The notes beneath the pieces were generated by a model. That model did not search any database. It saw nothing but the letters and a program-made list of their open reading frames with translations, and was not told the DNA's origin. From contig JAREIK010016281.1 of the NCBI GenBank assembly GCA_029783825.1, positions 1-64,000 of the forward strand: a stretch of 64,000 nucleotides of DNA, in the 5' to 3' direction. The translations under genes and the position numbers were made by a program. Positions 13,789 to 26,370 of the stretch are shown here, in pieces (position 1 is the stretch's first letter; the number at the start of each line of letters is the position of its first letter). Source of the DNA: Sapria himalayana (taxonomy: Eukaryota > Streptophyta > Magnoliopsida > Malpighiales > Rafflesiaceae).

Positions 13789-14600
13789 CACTTCAAAAAA
13801 TGTCAATTTAGCTAGGAAAGTTTATCTAGGTATCATTCTCTAGCTAAATTATGAGGTATTAGCTAGAGAATAGTAAGGGATTTCTAATTTTTTATTGAAA
13901 TAAAATGTAGAGATGGATTAGCGATGGAATTTCACTTTTGAAAATATTTCCCCACTATATTATTCGTAAATTTCTATGCAACAAAAAACCGTAAATTTAG
14001 CGATAGATTTACCGACGTAATTTTCATAGCTAATTCGATCCGGAAATAATCCGTCGTTATTTTTTTTGTAAATTTCCGTGTAATGAAAAGCCACAAATAT
14101 AGCAAAGGATTTAGCAAGGAAATATCTCTAGTTATTTACATCTGGAATATATCTATGGATTTAGAGACAAATTTCCCTAGCTAATTACATCCTTGATATA
14201 GTGATGGATTTTTAGATGGAAATTTCTTGGCTAATTACATATTTGGTATAACGCCAATTTAGCAACATATTTTTCTAGCTAATTACAACTAGGATATAGC
14301 GATGGATTTAGCGAGGTAATTTCTCTAGTTAATTAGATCTGGAATATAGTGACGGATTTAGTAATGAAAATTTCTTAGCCAATTACATCCTTGATATAAC
14401 AACAGATTTCATGATGAAATTTTTTTATCTAATTAGTTCAAGACAAATCCGTTCCTAAATAATTATCTGAATTTATTTTTTTACAATTATATAAAAAATT
14501 CGAAACGATTATTCCTTAAATTTTTACTTTCTCAAAATATATGCATTTAGCTGGAGATTTTCCCTTGCTATTTGGGCTAGTGATATTTGCCGTTGCTAAT
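13789..14600 (+). repeat. A-type subterminal repeat region of CACTA copy 1
   Basis: Repeats of CTAGCTAATTACAT and GATTTAGCGA-type motifs recur every 60-90 bases (for example 14130-14410). Such subterminal repeats are the usual binding sites of the TNPA protein in En/Spm-type elements; binding here is inferred from the family. The same motifs occur at 6780-7170 and 55741-55970. Confidence 0.75.
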
Positions 14601-16800
14601 TTATAATAATTTAATATTTTTTAAAATTATTTATTTTAATATTTTATTTAATTTTTTATATTTAAGGTATTTCATGGTCTATAGATGAGTTATCCTTGAA
14701 ACACACAATCTCCTCATATAAATAAAAATATGATATTATAAATAAAAAATTTCATAAATATATATACAAATAAAAATTTAGAGTAGATAAGTCAAATTAT
14801 TATTTTTGATTATAAATTAATTAAAATATTATAAAGAATATTTTTCTGAAATTTTTAATTAAGATATTTAAATATTTGTATTAAAAAAATAATATAATTT
14901 ATTATTTATTATAAATATTTTGAAAATATTTTAATTAAATAAATTTAGATAAATAAAAATTATTTGATTAAATAAAAAAATTTATAAAATTATATGAATT
15001 AACAAATAAACAAGTAAATATTAATATTATTCCTATATTTATAAAATATTTTAATGAATATAAAAATCTTTTAAATTAATAATGACTAAAATATTTACAA
15101 ATTTTGAATAATAAAAAAAAATTCAAATTTTTTATAAATTAAAAAGAAAATAAATTGAATTTTAAAATTAATGCATAGATATTTTAATAACATCAAAAAA
15201 AATTTGATTATTTAAAAAATAAATATCTAAGTGTGGTTATTAAATGAATACTTCAAAGATTCAACTTTATAATTACTAAAAGATTCAAATTTATAATGAC
15301 TAAAAGATTCAAAATTTATGCATTTATAATTATTTCATATTATATTAATACAAAATAAATTGAATATCTTAAAAACTTATTACCATAATATATATATATA
15401 TAGAATTACTTTATTATTTTTTATTTATTTATGAAATAATATTATTTATGTTTAAATAATAATCTATTTCATATTTTTTATTTAAATTATTTATTTTTTA
15501 TAATTTTAGTTTACTTTTATATTTTTGTATCTTTATTTTCTATAAATTTGCTTAAAATATTTGTTTTTATAGTTTCCGTGAAAAATAATGCTAAGGCATT
15601 AAGCACTAAAAATTTGTTCTAACAAACATTGTATTTAATTTTTTCTAATAAACATTTTTTTTTCTAATATTTATATAAATATTATATCAGAAAAGACTAT
15701 ATATGTTTTAAAATTAAATTATGGAAATTTAAAATTTATTAATAAAATTTAATAAAATAGAATTGATGAAAGTTCTTTTAAAAATAATATATTATTAGTA
15801 TTTTGAGTGAATAGAAAATCACAAATTTCAAAATTTTGGGTTTTGGTCGACCGCTATAATTACAAAAATTTCTAAACATTATCGTATTTTTGATTAATGA
15901 CATAAAATATCAGAATAATATTACAATATTTTTAAGTTAATGTTTTTTTTAATTAATGTTGCTGATTACTAATCATATAATAAATTAATTTGTTTCAATT
16001 TTTTGAATTAGCTTCTTGATATAACCACAAAAAATTCAAAATGTTCAATTAAAAATTAAATATTTAATAATTTTATCAATATATTTATTATTGACAAACA
16101 TAAATATAATTTAATCAATATACATTTAAATTAAATTTTATTGACAAACATAAATAAAATAATTAAATGTATTTGTTGCAAGAGACATAAGAGCTCATGA
16201 TTTTGTGACTATCAATATTAGTGAGTGAATGTTCTAGTTGGCTCAGGTAGGCGAGGAGAAGAGGATGAGCACATCTCAGAATTGTGCTGCCACAAGCTAC
16301 GGCAATAGCCGATCAGAAGTTTTACGAGGACATCACAGGTCATGTTCATACGGGTGTAGTTTGGGTTTTACAGAATATTTGGGTTCAATTTTTTTTTAAT
16401 TTTCCACCAAATTTATTTTCTTTTTTCTTCTATTTTCATATCAGTATATGATTTTGACTCTACACTATTAATAAAATAATAAATGGTTAGTGTAAACTTT
16501 GTTTTTTTATTGTTTAATTTTTTATAGTTTAATTTATTTCAAATACTAAATGTTTGCATATTGTTTTCTATTTTTGTATCTTAAGAAAAATAATTATGCT
16601 TAATGTTTTCTGTTTTTGTATCTTAAGAAAAATAATTATGCTTAATGTTTTCTGGTTCTATAACTTGGGAAAAAACAAATCCTAATGTTTATGGGTTCTA
16701 TTTTTGTTGTCTCTGAATATGATTACAATATAGAAAGATATCCAATTAAATAATGGTAATTGATAAGTTATTATACTTTTTTGGTAAGTTACTTGTGCCA
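14600..16800. other. AT-rich interior of CACTA copy 1, no gene seen
   Basis: Long AT-rich stretch without convincing coding sequence. Its part 15000-15260 matches the reverse complement of 6090-6240 in copy 0. A more GC-balanced patch at about 16190-16380 has short open frames but no motif I recognise. A tandem duplication of about 43 bases, containing TATCTTAAGAAAAATAATTA, lies at about 16562-16650. Confidence 0.6.
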
Positions 16801-16829
16801 TAGAAGTGTGAGAAACAATCAAAGGTGTA

Positions 16830-17160
16830 AATATCATTAGTAGAGGCAGAATATTGGTCCGAGTTTGCATTTACCTATGAACTCACTTGCTTGAGATACT
16901 TGTTGAAGGATTGACAAGTTTCTCATTTGGAAGTAGCAAATTTATTTTGTGACGGTCACATAACCTTGCACATTGCTACCAACTTTGTTTTCCATGAGCA
17001 TAAGAAATATATTGTATTAGATTGTCACATAATCAATTAGAAAATCCAATTGGAAAAGTCAAAACATCTTATATGTAACCATGAAAGCAAATCACAAATT
17101 TATTAACTAGGCAATTATAAGCCCTAGTTATTCACATGCACCTTAGCATGTTGGGAGTTA
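16830..17160 (+). pseudogene. Ty1-copia RNase H and C-terminal fragment
   Basis: One frame from about 16837 to 17075, broken by two stops, encodes copia RNase H landmarks: VEAEYWSEFAFTYELTCLRY, then LFCDGH, LHIATNFVFHEHKKYIVLDC and the HII segment. The following bases continue, after frameshifts, with the family's C-terminal tail (FTCTLACWELL). The rest of pol is absent, so this is a fragment carried inside CACTA copy 1. Confidence 0.85.
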
Positions 17161-17169
17161 TTGACAAAC

Positions 17170-18885
17170 AAATTTCAACTTGAAGAGAAGTATTAAAGTA
17201 AAGAAAATATGCATTCAATTAGCATTCACATTTAATTAATATTCAAATTAGTTATAGGAGTGATTTGTATATCAAACATTCAACTGGCATTTAGGCTAGA
17301 GTAATTTTAGGATTGTGACTTTTTCATGACTTTATGTATAACTAAAATAGCTTTTTTTGCACATGTATACAATAGGTATCCTTATATAATTCAATAATTT
17401 AAATACATAATAGCTCTTTTCCATGATTACTAGTGTGGTTTGGGCTTTTGTTGGTGATCAAATTAAACTTGTGCATGATTTAATGACATTCATATTATGA
17501 ACCAGAGTTAAGTAGTATTCATGATTATCACAATATAAACTAGGATCAATAAACATGGAATAGAGTTGTTGATGTGAGTAGGTAAAATTTTTTATTATGT
17601 TAGAATTCATAATTTTAAAAATACATACTTATCCAATTATTTGCTAGGACAATAGATGAATCAAATTTTAATTTTCATAAGATATTCTTGATTATATCAT
17701 GATTTTGAATATTGAAGTTTTAAATTTATAAAAGCGCATCTTTGTTATCAAATTTTCTTAATCATTATTCTTCTAAAAAAATTGGTCCTTAATAGTCAAT
17801 CATAATTTGAAAGAGTTAAAGCATCAATGTTTGGTAGGTAGAAGAGAAGGATTAGTAAAATTTTTCTTTATATGATGTTACATTATTTTTATTCCATGAA
17901 GCATTATGTTTTTCCATATTATTCAGAAACTTTAAAATTTGTTCAATGATTTTTTTTGAAAATAATAAATTATATATATAACTAATAATATTTAGAGCAC
18001 ATTTTTATAATAATATTAGTTAAAATTTTCATAATTCAATTAGGGTTAATGACACTGAAATTTGTTTGATGTTATAAATATCATTGATGTAAGTATTGGA
18101 TATGTTGTATATTTTAGATATTTATATTGGGAGGCACAATGTTTTTTAATAAAAATCTATAAATTTTGTGGAAATATATTATCAATATTTCTATTGTGTT
18201 TCGTTGTTACTAATGTTATTGATAAATTATCAATGTTTTTTGTGTGTTCTAAAATTTTTGATTCATGTTGATTGAAAATTTGAGAATACTCATCAATATT
18301 TTTCTTTAGTGTTCACTCTTTGATACAATAAATTAAATATTATTGATGGATTTTTTTATGCATTTAATGATATTTTAAGATTTATTTGAAAATATGTTAT
18401 TTCATGTTTTGATAATTTTGAATGATTTTCACAATTTTTTATAATGATGTTTAACATCATTATTAGTTATTTCCTATACTATCCAATTAACATGATATTT
18501 GATAATGTTAATTAACTTTTCATGATGCTTGCTTTTTTATGATCATTATATTATATTTTAATAAAAATACATTTATAATATTACTTTTATTTTTTCTAGG
18601 TATGATTTTTTAAAACATGAAAAGACATCTAAAATATATCAAATTATATTCCATGTAGAATATATCAAAATTATGTGGCATACTATTAACATTTTAATTT
18701 TTATCAATCATAATTTTTTTAATTATCAAATTATGCCATATCATTTTTTTTAACAATTTGATTTATGAGATGCATAACTTGAAACACGTAGCATGAAATT
18801 GAATTACTTCAAATGTTTTGATATTTCCTTCAAATGTTTTGATATTTCCTTCAAAAACTACTTAAACAAACTACATGTATTTAAA
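17170..18885. other. AT-rich stretch, no gene seen
   Basis: No recognisable protein motif on either strand; the 69-codon frame at 18062-18271 has no family features. A 20-base unit (AAATGTTTTGATATTTCCTTC) is repeated twice at about 18818-18858. The first bases may include decayed copia 3' sequence. Confidence 0.5.
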
Positions 18886-18889
18886 TATA

Positions 18890-19660
18890 TTTAAATATCA
18901 ATAATTTTTATAAATTATATACAACATATATTTAATATACATTTTTATATATTAAATATAAAAATATATTTTACTATATCTATACCTATACATAACTATA
19001 TGTATAAATATATAAAATTAAATGAAAAAAATATATACCTACATGTATAAATATAAGTTTAACTAAATGTGTAATTAAATGTATAACCACATGTAACTAT
19101 ATTTATAATTACATGTATAACAACATACAACATTATGTTTACCTATATGTGTATAACTATATAAATATTTGTATAACTATATAAAACTTTATATAATTAA
19201 ATATAACTATATTTGTAACTATGTATACATATATGTATATATATATGTAAATATATATATTTGTAAATATATTTAAATATCAATAATTTTTATATATTAT
19301 TTACAACATATATTTAATATACCTATTTATATATTAATATATAAAAATGTATTTTACTATATCTATACCTATACATAACTATATGTATAAATATATAAAA
19401 TTAAATAATAAAATATATATACCTAGACGTATAAATATAAGTTTAACTAAATGGGTAATTATATGTATAACATGTAACTAGTTTTATAATTACATGTATA
19501 ACAACATAGAATATTATGTGTAACTATATGTGTATACCTATATATAAATATTTTTATAACTATATAAAATTATATATAATTAAATATAACTATATTTATA
19601 ACTATGTATATATATATGTACATCTATATATTTGTTAATAACTTTATATACATTTATGTA
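18890..19660 (+). repeat. Tandem 382-bp AT-rich repeat, two units
   Basis: TTTAAATATCAATAATTTTTA starts one unit at 18890 and the next at 19272. Following landmarks (ACAACATATATTTAATATAC, ACTATATCTATACCTATACA) recur in the same order. Related units appear in reverse complement at 47880-48566 and 52813-53340 in copy 2, so this is an interior satellite of the CACTA family. Confidence 0.8.
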
Positions 19661-19683
19661 TAACTACATATACCTACTTGTAT

Positions 19684-19684
19684 G

Positions 19685-19735
<51 letters not shown>
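19684..19735 (+). repeat. TA/TG microsatellite
   Basis: A TA run passes directly into about seventeen TG dinucleotides at 19702-19735, marking the border between the 382-bp repeat and the palindromic satellite. Confidence 0.9.
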
Positions 19736-19739
<4 letters not shown>

Positions 19740-20570
19740 CTACTATAGTATATATGCACGTATATACTACAAAATAAATATATGTATATACTTAAGTATA
19801 TATGTACGTATATACTGAAGTATATATGTACATATAATACTATAGCATATATATACTTATATACTTAGTATATCTACAAATATACTGCAGTATATGTACA
19901 TATAAACTCAATATATAAGTACATATATACTCAATATTAAGCCATATAATTATTATGTATATTATATGTACATATATACTTAGTATATATGTACTTAGTA
20001 TATATGTACATATAATAATGCAGTATATGTACTTATATACTTAGTATATATGTACTTAGTATATATGTACATATAATAATGCAGTATATGTACTTATATA
20101 CTTAGTATATTTACAAATATACTGCAGTATATGTACATATATACTCATATATAAGCACATATATTATGTAGTATTATTTGTACATATATACTTAGTATAT
20201 ATGTACTTAGTATATATGTACATATAATAATGCAGTATATGTACATATATACTACTCAGTTTATATATAATATATACTATAATGTACATTTATACTCTGT
20301 AATAAGAAAATATAATTTTGTAGTATTATATTTAAATATATACTGAGTACATATGTACTCAGTATATAATATACACATATATACTGATTATATGTACATA
20401 TAAAACTGTAGTACATATGTACATATATACTGAGTATAATTGTACATATAATTGTACATATAATTGTGTAGTATATATTTAGATATACTTCAGGAATACA
20501 TGTAACGAGTGAAATGTTAGTATATATGTTCATATACACTACAATAATGTACAATATACTGTAGTATTAT
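19736..20570. repeat. Palindromic GTATATATGTACATATATAC satellite, copy 1
   Basis: Dozens of degenerate units built on the self-complementary core GTATATATGTACATATATAC, joined by short spacers such as TGAG, TATA or TTAG. Larger direct repeats also occur: a block containing TACTTAGTATATATGTACTTAG recurs near 19980, 20040 and 20190. The same satellite lies at matching positions in copy 2 (47165-47580) and copy 4 (61735-61900 and 62515-62697). Confidence 0.85.
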
Positions 20571-20619
20571 ATTTAATTAAAACATAACTTTTTTAATTTA
20601 TTTATTTTGATTTGATTGA

Positions 20620-20840
20620 CAGTTTAAATTTAATATAGTCATGTTACCATAGTGTTCCCCATACGAAGCTTGTATAAGTGAAGGGATATTCACTAGACAA
20701 GACGCATAGCGAGTTGGATAGTATTGTCGCAGTAGAAAGATGGTGATCGGAGGAGCAGAGGGAAAGAAAGCAATGTCAATGCACGGATAGAGTATACTTA
20801 AGCATTGTTGGTAGATACATTGATGAATAATATGCAATAA
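20620..20840 (+). pseudogene. Conserved coding-like segment before the CACTA B end
   Basis: This more GC-balanced segment is conserved in reverse complement at 46965-47115 in copy 2. In the element's forward direction both copies keep a short shared frame with the landmarks CSPY, ACIS, GIF and AMSMHG, interrupted by stops. The position, ahead of the B end and reading toward it, fits the 3' end of an element gene such as TNPA, but no domain can be named. A 79-codon frame on the minus strand is probably a shadow. Confidence 0.4.
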
Positions 20841-20999
20841 ATTTTTTATGTTTTTGTTTGAATTATGTAAAATATTGAATTAGAATAATTTAGTATATAA
20901 TTTTATTTATTGTTAATTATAAATTATTTTTTATAGTTTCTATTTTTTTCAATTTAATATAAAAATATTAAATTATTTAATTAATTTTTTTTAAAAACT

Positions 21000-21454
21000 A
21001 AATTTTTGAAAAAAGTTTTGAAATTAAAATAGCTAGGGAATTTTCTCTTGCTAATTTTGCTAGGAATTTTTCCCTTACTAATTTAGATAGGAAAATTAAT
21101 ATGTTAGTAGGAATTTTTTCGCTGCTAAAATTTTTTTGCTATGGACTATTTCCCTCTCTAATTTTTAGCGATGAGCACACTAGATTGGGAAAGCTTACAT
21201 TGCTATATCCATTTAGCGACGGAAACTACTATTTAGCTTGCTAATTTAGGTAGGAAAATTATTATTTTAGCTGGGTATATTTTCATCATCGCTAAATTTT
21301 TTAGATAGGAAACCTTTCCCTTACTAATTTTATAGCGACGAGCACTTTAGATTGGGAGATCTTCCATTGTTAATCCATTGCTATATGCCATTTAGCAAAA
21401 GAAAACCCCGAGTGGCTAGGGAATTGTCCTTAGTTGTTTTGGATTTTTGTAGTA
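21000..21454 (+). repeat. B-type subterminal repeat region of CACTA copy 1
   Basis: Repeats of TAGCTAGGGAATTTT, CCCTTACTAATTT and TAGCGACGAGCAC motifs run up to the terminus. Two GAGCAC-TTAGATTGGGA blocks are repeated near 21170 and 21330. The same arrangement, reversed, opens copy 2 at 46277-46730, and shorter versions bound copy 3. Confidence 0.75.
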
Positions 21455-21774
21455 ATATAAAGATAGATAGTCACGTAGATATACAAAAAGATAGATAGAT
21501 ATATAGATAGACAGATAGATAGACATAAAAATAGAGAGATAAATAGATAGATAAATAGATAGAAAAGGAGATAGATATATAGATAGATAGATAACCAATA
21601 GATACATAGGTATATAGTCTGAAATCGATAGATAATAGATGGACTTATAGATCGATGATTTTTAGCAAAATAGATAGAAAGATAAATAAAAAGTTAAATA
21701 GATATTAAAAAGTTATTAGATAGATAGCAAAGTCATAAATAGATTGGTACATAGATAGACAGATAGAAAGATAA

Positions 21775-21805
<31 letters not shown>

Positions 21806-23440
21806 CATATAGATAGATAGTTAGTTAGTTAGATAGACTGATAGATAGACTACAGATAGACAATTAGACTGACAGATAGATAGATAGAAAATTGATTTAT
21901 AGATAGACAGATACATAGACAAATTGATAGACAAATTGATAACATACAGATAGATAAATAGATATATTACAATATATAGATAGATAAATACATAATAATA
22001 TAGATAGATAAACATATAAATAAAAAAGTACATAGAAAGATATATAGATAAATAGATAGAGAGATAGATAGAAAGATATATAGATAGATAGATGAATGAT
22101 ATAGACATATAGATAAATATATAGATAGATAGATGATTGATAGATTGATTGAGAGATAGCACATATATAGACGGATTGATAGATAGAGTGAGAGATAGAC
22201 TGATAGACTGATAGAAGACTGACAAACAGACAGACGATATATAAAGATAAGGTGGCATCCTTGTCTCAACATTATAGCACACAGGCCTTCGACACTACTA
22301 AAGTGCTTCACTAACTCAAAGCACCTCGCTATGAATCTAGCTTGCATAGTTAGATAGACGATAGATAGACATATAGACAGATACATAGATAGAAAGAAAG
22401 ATAGATAGATAAATATATAGATAGATTAATAGATTTTGATATAAAAAAGATTGAAAGATGGATACAGAGATTGAGAGATAGATTAATATAAGATTGATCG
22501 ATAGAATGATAGAAAGATAGATAGACAAATTATAAAAAGATAAATAGATAGATAGATATAAATAAATATATAAAGAGATAGATGAATAGATGTATATATA
22601 GATATATTGAGAGAAATATATGGATAGATTGATAGATATACATATAGATTGTCTAATTGATGTAGACTGATAGATTAACATACAGAAAGACATATATAGA
22701 TAGATAGATATTTAGATATTTATAGACAGATAGATAAATAATAGATTTACAGACAAATAGAAATAAATATAGTTAGATAGACATAAATAGAGAAATATAT
22801 ATAATAGATAGATAGATAGATATCAAATAGATAGATATGGATCGATAGATGTATAGATTGATTGATATTAGATTCATATACAGATTGAGAGAAATATTGA
22901 AAGATAGAGAGAATGATTGAAAAAAAAAATAAATAGATAGATGTAGACAGACATATAGATAGAAGGATAAATAGATAGATAAATAGAGATAGATATTAAA
23001 TAGAGATAGATGAGAGATAGATAGATAGATAACAATTGATAGATAGATAGATATACAAATAGATAGATAATAGATAGACATGTAGATTGATAGAAATAAA
23101 CATATATATAAATATATAGAATGATAGACAAGTAGATTGCTAGACAACAAATAGAAAGGTATAGATAGACAGACAGACAGAAGATAGATAGTCATATAGA
23201 TAGACAATTATATACCCAGATAAATATTTGATTATTAATAGAAAATAAAGAGAAAGATAAATGGTAGATACACGATAGATATAAAGATAGACACAAGATA
23301 GACAGATAGATACAGATAGATACAGATAGATAGACAATAATAGACATATAGATAAGAGATACTTTGACAGATAAATAAAATTAGATAGAATATAAACCAA
23401 TTATAGATAGATAGTTAGACAGATAGATTGAATATGCAAT
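21455..23440 (+). repeat. GATA array II (2.0 kb)
   Basis: Degenerate GATA array continuing in the same orientation as array I on the other side of CACTA copy 1, so the two were probably one array before insertion. A non-repeat islet at about 22240-22345 (CTTGTCTCAACATTATAGCA and onward) interrupts it and encodes nothing recognisable. The right border lies inside decayed TNP2 transposase sequence. Confidence 0.93.
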
Positions 23441-23457
23441 ATATTTGGATGGAGAAA

Positions 23458-25510
23458 TGCAGTACTTTTTGGGATGTGCCCTATTGGAAGTCCAATTTAA
23501 TTCATCATAACTTGGATGTAATACATATTGAAAAAATATGTTTGACAATGTTTTCAACACTATCCTTAATAGATGGAAAACAAAATACACTTTAAAATCA
23601 AGACAAGAGTTGAATGATACTATCGCATCTTGAATTGAAATTTAACGAGACAATAGGAAAATTCTTTAAAGCTTGTTACCACTTGATAAGAAGGCAAGAT
23701 AGATATTGTGTGAATGGGTTAAAAATTCAAATTCCCTGATAGATATGTGTCAAATATGGGTAGATGTATGGATAAAGAATCTTAAGTTATTTGGAATGAA
23801 AAGTCATGACTATCATGTATTTATGCATAGATTAATACCAATTGCATTTCGTGAATTACTTCCACTAAGTGTTTGGAAGGTCCTTATAGAAGTTAGTTTT
23901 TCTTCAAAAGCTAACTACCACCACAATCAAAATAGATGACATGGTGAGGCTGGAGATTACATACTAGTTATTCTTTGTAAGCTTGAATGGATATACTCAC
24001 CGAGCTTTTTTGACTCAATGGAGCATTTGTCATTTCATTTGACATATGAAGCAATGATAGCAAGGCCAGTACAATATAGGTGGTTGTATCCTTTTGACAG
24101 GTAATACATATAAGTTGTTATGTTTTATTATTTCAAACATAAAGTAATATTGTAATTTAATATAATTGAAACCTATTATTTTGGTTATAGGTATCTTTGT
24201 AAATTGAAATTAAATATTAGAAACAAGGAAAAAGTGAAAGTTCAATTTGCAATGCATATTTAGTAGAAGAAGCATCATCTCTTTGTTATTATTATTTTGA
24301 GGATCATATTAATACAAAGATTAGAAATGTGTCTCGAAATTATGAAGGTCATGTGTAGGTAGAAGGTATTTTATGGACAAGCTATAATCTTCAAGCCCCA
24401 TGAAAGAACATTTGGAAGAACGAAGAAAAGATGTATGACAATGAAGAGTACAAAGCAACCCGGCTACGTTTTACCTAATTATAAAAGGTTGCACCATATA
24501 TTGAGTATATATACCCAAAATGGCTGTACGTTTTAATCAATGTAATTTTTTCCTTAATAGGAATAATTAAAAATTGATATACATTTTCTTCATTTATTTA
24601 TATTTGTGTGATATTTATGTTGAACAGTTAAAAAAAATAGGCTGCAATAATTTCCAGCAATGAGGTCATTATATGCTATAATAGATTTTTTTGAATTGGT
24701 TCAAAAACTATGTGAGAATTATTAAGTTTTAATTATTTGAAAATTTTAATTATTAGTATTTTTTTAGTTGTTAACATCATTTGTTTAATTAATGCAATAG
24801 GTAAATGATCATTCCAATGGAAATTCCAATATTTTCATTTAGAATCTAAGTAAGGCCCATTTAGATATGTGAAAACCTATCCTGTATATTTTATAATGGA
24901 TATAATTACACACAATTGGGCATAGTTCTCCTAAAGCAACATGAATAATGGTGTATGCATTAAAGGCTTAGATTATAGTGAAGATGAGATTGATTATTAT
25001 GGTCAACTCACAAAAGTTATTGAGTTGGAGTATTCTCGACTTGAAATAATAGGATTGTATTATTAAAGTGCGAGTGGTTGATCCTACATGAATGTGGGTA
25101 TAAGATTCATTCGGATTATAAGCTAATGAATAATAACCATAAACACATATATAATCTATATGAGACATTTATTATGGTTTCAAGCCACTCAAGTATATTA
25201 TTATCATATCCAAGTTTTATCTCATGATAAGAGTGACTGGTGGATGATTTTCAAAATCAAAGCTCGATTAATTTTTGAGTACTAACTCTCAGAAAGAAGT
25301 ACAAACTTAGCTATTGCACCGGCATTCCAAGAAGATGATATATAATATTAAGCATGTGCATGTAGATGAAGACCTAGAAAATTGATGACTCAAATAGTGG
25401 CATAATAGAAATTAAAGATGATCAATTTCTATCTGAAGATGAGCTGGAACGTCCATCAGAATCAGATGAAATCAGAAGATCCATTGTATTTTGATAGTGA
25501 TGCTGATAAT
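23458..25510 (+). pseudogene. TNP2-type CACTA transposase (TNPD-like), 5'-truncated and decayed
   Basis: The frame begins mid-protein with FWDVPYWKSN and HHNLDVIHIEK, the family's conserved run before the DNVIGT block. The open part 23706-23939 holds GMKSHDYHVFMHRLIPIAFR, the strongest TNP2 signature. Next come CKLEWIYSPSFFDSMEHLSFH and PVQYRWLYPFDR, the DUF4218 region. An intron with intact borders (24101-24190, GTAATA to TTATAG) splits the Arg codon before YLCKLKLNIRNKEK. Then come AYLVEEASSLCYYYFEDH and a DUF4216-like part with DYYGQLTKVIELEY (about 24970-25040), ending in an acidic tail near 25420-25490. Many frameshifts and stops make it dead. TNP2 proteins are the transposases that cut and join CACTA ends. 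Confidence 0.9.
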
Positions 25511-25659
25511 TTAACATTTATGATTATTTTATAATATTATACTATCAAAGACTTTTTATATTTTGTTGAAATCTTTTGGTGTTTATTATTCTTAGATGCA
25601 TGGTTGTTCATCATATCTCTATTATTTATTCTATGTTTTTATTTTTTGTATAGTAGATG

Positions 25660-26370
25660 GAAAATAAAGGACGTGGTCATTGTGGAGTGGATGTGATCAG
25701 CAAATGAATGAAATTCATCTTGTATTTTACATCACATTGCAAATTTGTAGCATTAAATACCAACCATATCCAGACTTCACATCACAATCACCATCTCCAT
25801 TTCCATCACCATCACCATCATTGACACCTCTACTATCACCTTTATTAGATATAAGCCCACCAGTCATTGCCCTCTCTAACACACTTTTGATCCATCTACA
25901 ATTTCTACACCACCATTTACACGACAATTCCCCCTTTACAACACCATCGATCATCAAATATTGTGCCTTCCTCTACATTTAGTGCTAGGTTAGTAATTGA
26001 GATTGTGGTTGGAAGCTATAGAAATATATAAATATTAATTGAATAAAAAATTATGATGTTTTCTTTGTGGGTTTTATATATATTATTTTTTCTTGATTTT
26101 ATTGTTATGTATTTTTGTACAGTTTTTTCATATCACAAGTGTTCAGCTATAATAATAATCTTTCAAAAAAATGATCGATTCTAAAGTATTTTCATAAAGA
26201 AAGTTTTGGAATCGACAAGAGATTCTAATTTAAATCACTTTTAGGTAAAACAATGAAACAAAAGTATTGAAAATTATTTATCTAATTAGTTAACTAATAT
26301 TTGGTTATATTCACAGTAAATAAATAATGTCATTGTTAATTATCAATTTTTGGTGATTTTTCTATATTTA
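25660..26370 (+). other. Ser/Pro-rich reading frame and spacer in CACTA copy X
   Basis: The 100-codon frame at 25680-25982 has a repeated SPSPSP stretch (25785-25830) and no recognised domain. In its setting, between TNP2 and the TNPA-like gene, it could be the N-terminal linker of the latter, which is often Ser/Pro-rich in plant CACTA elements. The rest to 26370 is AT-rich and looks intronic. Confidence 0.35.

Larger units (their letters stand above)
13789..21454 (+). mobile_element. CACTA copy 1, A end to B end, 7.7 kb, non-autonomous
   Basis: The left end CACTTCAAAAAATG and right end ATTTTTGTAGTA (reverse complement TACTACAAAAAT) are degraded CACTA termini. Both abut GATA array, and ATA flanks both sides (13786-13788 and 21455-21457), fitting the 3-bp duplication typical of the superfamily, although ATA is uninformative inside a GATA array. 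Subterminal motifs lie at 13800-14600 (A side) and 21000-21450 (B side). The interior holds a copia fragment, a 382-bp tandem repeat and a palindromic satellite, with no transposase. Copy 2 is a diverged inverted relative sharing at least 18890-21454. Confidence 0.8.
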
